A program made the translations under genes and the position numbers. 16,774 bases of DNA from JAXGTO01 sp040774885 (GTDB lineage Bacteria > Actinomycetota > Coriobacteriia > Coriobacteriales > Eggerthellaceae), in contig JAXGTO010000037.1 of the NCBI GenBank assembly GCA_040774885.1, positions 1-16,774 on the forward strand, written 5' to 3'. The notes beneath the pieces were generated by a model. The model worked only from the letters and a program-made list of their open reading frames with translations. It did no database searches and was not told the origin of the DNA. Of this stretch, positions 13,309 to 16,774 are shown one piece after another (position 1 is the first letter of the stretch; every line of letters begins with the position of its first letter).

Positions 13309-14121
13309 ATGAGACCTAAAACACTGTTCAAGATCATGCTTGATCTTGTGCTGCTCGTAATGTACTGCCAGCTGATGTTCGCCTATGCGATAAGCCCTCT
13401 GTTCCACGAAGTGGCGGGCATAGCCATAGGATGCCTGTTCATAATCCATGTCGCCATCAACTGGAAGCCGATTCGCGCGCTTGTTCGTTCCTGGCAGGCA
13501 GGCCGTCTCTCTCCGCTGCGAGCGCTCCTGCTTCTTACCGACATCATCCTGCCCGTTGGAATGTTCATTTCCATAGTCTCGGGGCTCCTGATCGCCACAG
13601 AGCTCTTCATCGGCCCCGGCGGCCCCGCAATAGTGGTGCTGCATAACGTCGTATCCTATGTCTGCCTGGTGATACTCGCGCTCCATACCGTATTGCATGC
13701 GAAATACCTCGTGACCGTCACCAGGAAGATATTGAACGGACCGACATTTCAGAAAACGGCGAGTTGCACTGCTGCGGCGATGCTGGTTTTCGCGCTGTTC
13801 GGCGTCAATCTCGTATACGCATATAAAGACGACACCTCCGGCACCGATTCCGTCTCGGAAAGCGATGTGCAGACCATGGCTCAGGTTGCGACGGTAGAAG
13901 ATTCAGGAGTATCAAGCGAGTACAATCGCACCGACGAAGCCGATGCCGCCAGCGCTTCAACGAGCAGCAGTTCTTCGATCGACAACAGCGCAGCCGCCGA
14001 AGACTCCAGCAGCACCTCAAGCGGATCCATCGTCTGCACGCTGTGCGGCAAGGCCTGCCCCTTGGGCGCGTTTCAGTGCGGTCGCGGGACGAAATGGGCC
14101 CAGAGCAACGGATATATGTAA
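13309..14121 (+). CDS. DUF4405-like membrane protein with C-terminal four-cysteine motif
   Basis: A 270-residue protein with about five transmembrane helices in residues 5-172, then a Ser/Asp/Ala-rich linker (~173-240) and a cysteine tail. The helices carry histidines H33, H47, H112, H126 and H130 (FHEVAG, IIHVAINW, VVLHN, ALHTVLH), a pattern like the DUF4405 / cytochrome-b-type proteins that bind haem. The C-terminus reads CTLCGKACPLGAFQCGRGTK; cysteines 243, 246, 250 and 257 form CX2CX3CX6C, which could bind a metal or Fe-S centre. With five helices the tail side depends on the true topology. The ATG at 13309 has only a weak GGAAAGG upstream. No reductase partner is adjacent. Redox or electron-transfer function is inference. 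Confidence 0.75.
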   Translation: MRPKTLFKIMLDLVLLVMYCQLMFAYAISPLFHEVAGIAIGCLFIIHVAINWKPIRALVRSWQAGRLSPLRALLLLTDIILPVGMFISIVSGLLIATELFIGPGGPAIVVLHNVVSYVCLVILALHTVLHAKYLVTVTRKILNGPTFQKTASCTAAAMLVFALFGVNLVYAYKDDTSGTDSVSESDVQTMAQVATVEDSGVSSEYNRTDEADAASASTSSSSSIDNSAAAEDSSSTSSGSIVCTLCGKACPLGAFQCGRGTKWAQSNGYM

Positions 14122-14406
14122 GTCGGCCCGGCCGCCAACGTGCGGCAATCCGATTCCTAGCCGGATTCAATGTGCAGGCCGGCGGGTCTTGCATCTTTTT
14201 CGAAGTAAAAAACGGTTTTGGCCGGAAAAAGCGTGCTGTTCCAATCGTTCGTGAGCATAACCCCAGGTCGCGTTAACCAAGGCGCTCGCATGCACGCCGA
14301 AAACCGTCTTCTAATCGGATTTTGATACAGTTACGGCTGGGCTTTGCATCCTTATCCGAGTAAAAAGCGAATTCGACCGCAAATCGAGGGATTCTGCGGG
14401 CGCACA
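14122..14406. other. Convergent intergenic region with a degenerate ~64-bp direct repeat
   Basis: No gene lies between the DUF4405 and MBL genes, which converge here. Two related stretches are seen, about 14162-14224 and 14316-14379. Both begin CGGATT, pass through CTTGCATC or TTTGCATC and a GAGTAAAAA/GAAGTAAAAA block, and end at a GACCG/GGCCG. The stretches differ at many positions but align end to end with one gap. Their A-runs and C/G blocks could form a terminator or a structured RNA; no clear intrinsic terminator is identified. Confidence 0.5.
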
Positions 14407-15333
14407 TCAATGGACTCGTCGGGTGTTGTAGGTGATGTTCACCTCTGCGCCCGGAAAAATCCCCGCACCCGTTCCCGCATCCGCAGCCGGATAGATGGCA
14501 GTATGCGGCACCAGGGTGTTCTTTCGGGAGGCGATCAGCTCCTCCGCCAATCCCAACAAATGAGCAATCTGCTCATGAGCAAGCGGTTTCTTGCTGTGCC
14601 CGCCATAGGCAACATAATCTTCCACCAATGCGAGAATGCACTCGCATCCCGGCACCCATTCGGCGAGAGACGTACACCCCGGCAGCTGCATCCAAAGATT
14701 GAGATTCGCGTCGTCCCCCGTGAACATCAGCTTTTCCCGTTCGTCCAAAAGCACGATCGAACCGCGCGTGTGGCCGGGCACATTGACGACGGACACGTCC
14801 CTTTCTCCCAGATGGAACACCTTGGTCTCGTCTATCCCCACAAACCGAACGCCGCGCTTGGGGGCGTTGAAGCTGAATGATGCCGCTATGTCGGCTGGAA
14901 TCTCAGCGCCTTTTTCGCGGGCCTTCTTCAACATCCGCAAGCCCATGCGCAATAGGATCTTGGCTGCAAGTCGAGAACCGGTGAGCGTATAGACGTTCCT
15001 CAAATCGCTCTGATGCACGTAGCAGGCATCGAACCAAGGAGCACCGCCCACATGATCGCAATGCCGATGCGTCGCAACCACATCCAAGGGGAGGCTGGTG
15101 ATAGCCTGAGCGGTCTCCCGAATATTCCCCAAACCCACGCCAGTGTCAATCAGAAGGGCGCGATCCGTACCTTCAAGAAGATAGCAGTTGACAAACGAGC
15201 TCTCGTCGATGCGCCAGGTGCCCTCCGCGAGTTTCTCGATGTAATGAATCCCATCGGAAGCAGGCGCTCCACTCGGTTCGAATCCTGCCGGAAAAGAAGC
15301 AGAACCGCTCCCGTCTTTGCCGCTATCGGACAT
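14407..15333 (-). CDS. MBL-fold metallo-hydrolase
   Basis: A 308-residue cytoplasmic enzyme of the metallo-beta-lactamase fold. Metal ligands are visible in the HRHCDH motif (H89, H91, D93, H94), H188 (VPGHTRGS), an aspartate of TGDD (207-208) and H246 (YGGHS). The strand ALLIDTGVG before the motif is typical. An insertion of about 70 residues after the first metal motif (LAAKILLRMGLRMLKKAREK) is helical and may shape the substrate pocket. The family covers glyoxalase II, lactonases, phosphodiesterases and beta-lactamases; the specific reaction cannot be given. The frame opens at 15375, but the ATG at 15333 has AGAGGAG at spacing 5 and is preferred. The gene stands alone on its strand. Confidence 0.9.
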   Translation of the reverse strand: MSDSGKDGSGSASFPAGFEPSGAPASDGIHYIEKLAEGTWRIDESSFVNCYLLEGTDRALLIDTGVGLGNIRETAQAITSLPLDVVATHRHCDHVGGAPWFDACYVHQSDLRNVYTLTGSRLAAKILLRMGLRMLKKAREKGAEIPADIAASFSFNAPKRGVRFVGIDETKVFHLGERDVSVVNVPGHTRGSIVLLDEREKLMFTGDDANLNLWMQLPGCTSLAEWVPGCECILALVEDYVAYGGHSKKPLAHEQIAHLLGLAEELIASRKNTLVPHTAIYPAADAGTGAGIFPGAEVNITYNTRRVH

Positions 15334-15587
15334 TTGGACTCCTCTGTGCATCACATGGCGCGACGCAATCGACACGCACTTCGCAGCAAGCTTTTCCCAA
15401 TCGTAGCAGGTTCAAGGCTTGGCAGAGAGACCCATGTCAAAGCGCGTGTCGAAGGGATGCAAGATTCCCCAATCAAGAAGGCCCGAAGTGGGCTCGATGA
15501 GAGTCGGTTATAGTCTCACCGGCTTGGCACCATCGAGAACGCGGTCATCAAGGGGTGCGCTCGATGAAAATCGTTTATAGTCTCACC
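15334..15587. other. Divergent intergenic region with duplicated promoter-like element
   Basis: This separates the MBL gene from the ribonuclease gene. A degenerate dispersed-repeat copy is seen near 15445-15470 (CGTGTCGAAGGGATGCAAGA). CTCGATGA-GAGTCGGTTATAGTCTCACC-like sequence at 15493-15520 recurs at 15560-15587 with three mismatches in 28. Each copy contains TATAGT, a possible -10 box, the second at 15576-15581. Confidence 0.65.
15493..15587 (+). promoter_or_regulatory. Duplicated TATAGT element upstream of ribonuclease gene
   Basis: The two 28-bp copies (15493-15520 and 15560-15587) are 67 bp apart. The second TATAGT (15576-15581) ends six bases before the ATG at 15588, so transcription from it would begin at or very near that ATG and could give a leaderless message. 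No clear -35 box is visible. If the ATG at 15564 is the true start, the repeat is partly coding. Confidence 0.4.
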
Positions 15588-16103
15588 ATGAACTCCAAGA
15601 CAAAACAACTTTTGGGCCTTGTTTTAGCGTGCGTGCTGGTTGCGGCCGTATGGGCAAGCTCCAACGGCATCATCGATGGTTCTTCGCAGGGCGCATCGCC
15701 TTCGGAATCTTCCGCAACCGCAGTGTCGCAAGATGCCGTCAGCGCCGATCCTTCAACGCAGGTTTCCGAAGACGGGTCCTACACATCACGCGACCAAGTG
15801 GCGCTCTACATCCACACCTACGGCCATCTTCCCGCCAACTACATCAGCAAGACGAAGGCGCGGGCCGCCGGGTGGGATGGAGACTCGGACGATCTTTGGA
15901 ATTACTGCCCCGGAAAAAGCATCGGCGGAGGAAGCTTCCATGACAGCTCCGACCTGCTGCCCGATGCCTCAGGACGCACCTACACCGAATGCGACATCGA
16001 TTTCGCCGGCAAAAGCCGCGGCGCCAAGCGCATCGTGTACAGCAACGACGGATTGGTCTACTACACCGACGACCACTACGAATCGTTCACGCGCATCTTC
16101 TAG
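15588..16103 (+). CDS. Secreted barnase-type microbial ribonuclease
   Basis: A 171-residue exported guanyl-type ribonuclease. MNSKTKQLLGLVLACVLVAA is a signal peptide, followed by a Ser/Ala-rich linker to about residue 62. The enzyme domain (~65-171) follows barnase closely: YIHTYGHLPANYISKTKARA, PGKSIGGGSF, LLPDASGRTYTECDI, RIVYSNDGLVYYT and DDHYESFTRIF. Catalytic residues are all present: E134 (TEC), R144 and R148 (SRGAKRI) and H163 (DDHY), matching barnase E73, R83, R87 and H102. It should cleave RNA outside the cell, for nutrition or as a toxin. No barstar-like inhibitor gene is in the window. An ATG at 15564 with AAGGGGTG upstream, or a GTG at 15555, would add 8 or 11 residues before the signal peptide; 15588 gives the cleanest signal sequence. 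Confidence 0.93.
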   Translation: MNSKTKQLLGLVLACVLVAAVWASSNGIIDGSSQGASPSESSATAVSQDAVSADPSTQVSEDGSYTSRDQVALYIHTYGHLPANYISKTKARAAGWDGDSDDLWNYCPGKSIGGGSFHDSSDLLPDASGRTYTECDIDFAGKSRGAKRIVYSNDGLVYYTDDHYESFTRIF

Positions 16104-16370
16104 CTGCGGCCAATAGCCGCGGAACGTGTCGGATCTCACGTCTTTCGACACGCACGTCCCTCTTTTACGCATACGCGCTCTGACGCACGGAGTCAGAGCG
16201 CGCCAGATCTCACATCCCTCTGACACCCGGACGCACTTGCAAATCAGAGCATGTCGAATCTCACGTCCCTTTTGCACGGGTGCAGGAATATAATGTGAAC
16301 CGCATTGCCGAGTTGCCCGCGTTCGCATCTGATTTTCCACCCATCGAACCAGTCTGGCGAAAGAGGCCCC
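16104..16370. repeat. Third dispersed-repeat cluster with a strong hairpin
   Basis: Repeat copies lie at 16125-16152 (CGTGTCGGATCTCACGTCTT then TCGACACG), 16199-16227 and 16250-16278, all in the same orientation. Between them, CGCGCTCTGAC (16174-16184) and GTCAGAGCGCG (16192-16202) form an 11-bp perfect stem with a 7-base loop. A weaker hairpin GCGGC-caata-GCCGC (16106-16120) follows the ribonuclease stop at once and may help end transcription; neither hairpin has a T-tract. Confidence 0.75.
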
Positions 16371-16774
16371 ATGCGCTCACCCATCAAAGCTGCATCGAGA
16401 AACATGCTTGCCGTAGTCATGGCCATCATCCTTGCCGTAGGCATGACTCCGATCATCGGAAGCGGCGCAACCGACACCGCCGTCGCAGATGACTCGACTT
16501 CGACCAACGAGAACCAGGAAATCACCGACTTGTTGAATGCCGGCGATTACACGCAGGGCCAAGTTATGGCCGCCGTATATGGCAGTGCCGCACAAACCTC
16601 TGATTGGTTCGAAACCGATGACGCATCGAGTGAAGCGCTCCTCGAAACGACGAGCGATGTCTACGTATCCGCAACCGAAGAATCGATAACCACCGCACAA
16701 ACCCAAGACGGATCCGACGCAAACGAAGACGATGCCGTCACCGTCATCCTCATCGAAAACCCCTCGATGACCAC
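16371..16774 (+). CDS. Secreted protein, N-terminal part (cut by window end)
   Basis: An open frame of 134 complete codons runs from ATG 16371 to the window edge without a stop. AGAGG (16362-16366) is the likely ribosome-binding site. Residues ~1-34 form a signal peptide (MRSPIKAASRNMLAVVMAII, then LAVGMTPIIGSGA). The mature part is acidic and Thr/Ser-rich (TDTAVADDSTSTNENQEITD), with YTQGQVMAAVYGSA and a VTVILIENPS strand that resemble the propeptide of secreted subtilisin-type (S8) peptidases in related bacteria. That assignment is a guess, since no catalytic motif is inside the window. It may equally be another surface protein. Confidence 0.75.
   Translation, partial: MRSPIKAASRNMLAVVMAIILAVGMTPIIGSGATDTAVADDSTSTNENQEITDLLNAGDYTQGQVMAAVYGSAAQTSDWFETDDASSEALLETTSDVYVSATEESITTAQTQDGSDANEDDAVTVILIENPSMT

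Noticed and set aside
15564..15587. Upstream ATG at 15564 as the ribonuclease start
   Set aside because: It has a fair ribosome-binding site but would place coding sequence over the duplicated TATAGT element and add eight residues before a clean signal peptide; kept as an alternative only.

Overview
The window looks like a chromosomal segment of a high-GC actinobacterium of the Coriobacteriia, most likely an Eggerthellaceae gut anaerobe. The evidence is indirect: GC-rich coding bias, a LytTR plus DUF3021 pair, a sortase-anchored surface protein with a Pro/Thr/Asp-rich linker, a small membrane protein with a CXXCXXXC tail, and many intergenic copies of a ~29-bp repeat ending in CGTG(T/C)CA and TG(A/G)CACG. 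The genus assignment is inference. No rRNA, tRNA, complete transposase or CRISPR array is visible.

Left part (1-6950), regulators and a small transporter operon. A LytTR DNA-binding protein and a DUF3021-type four-helix membrane protein form a two-gene unit (305-1294). Next is a decayed copy of a MerR-family regulator (1437-1917) that still carries its MerR-type promoter; the intact paralogue lies 4 kb downstream (5377-6189). Between them, on the minus strand, are a membrane-anchored XRE regulator (1930-2961) with a promoter and inverted-repeat operator, the remnant of a TfoX N-terminal-domain gene (3099-3275), and a tightly overlapping operon of an AbrB-like regulator, an ABC ATPase and an ABC-2 permease (5046 down to 3297). 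That operon has a near-consensus promoter embedded in an 11-bp perfect inverted repeat. A DJ-1/PfpI protein follows the intact MerR gene.

Middle part (6951-11872), repeats and cell-envelope genes. About 600 bp of non-coding DNA holds several copies of the dispersed repeat, a 29-bp perfect inverted repeat and an 89-bp tandem duplication. A CBM9-like lipoprotein and a 994-residue LPPTG-anchored surface protein follow on the minus strand. The stop codon of the surface protein gene lies inside a repeat copy. A second repeat cluster separates it from the next genes.

Right part (11873-16774), exported or membrane enzymes. These are a membrane-anchored esterase of the hormone-sensitive-lipase type, a DUF4405-like membrane protein with histidine-rich helices and a four-cysteine tail, an MBL-fold hydrolase (minus strand), a secreted barnase-type ribonuclease with all catalytic residues, and the start of a further secreted protein cut by the window edge. 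Most of the window's genes act at or outside the membrane or control envelope functions, so this looks like an accessory, host- or competitor-facing region with clear signs of duplication and gene decay rather than one integrated pathway.
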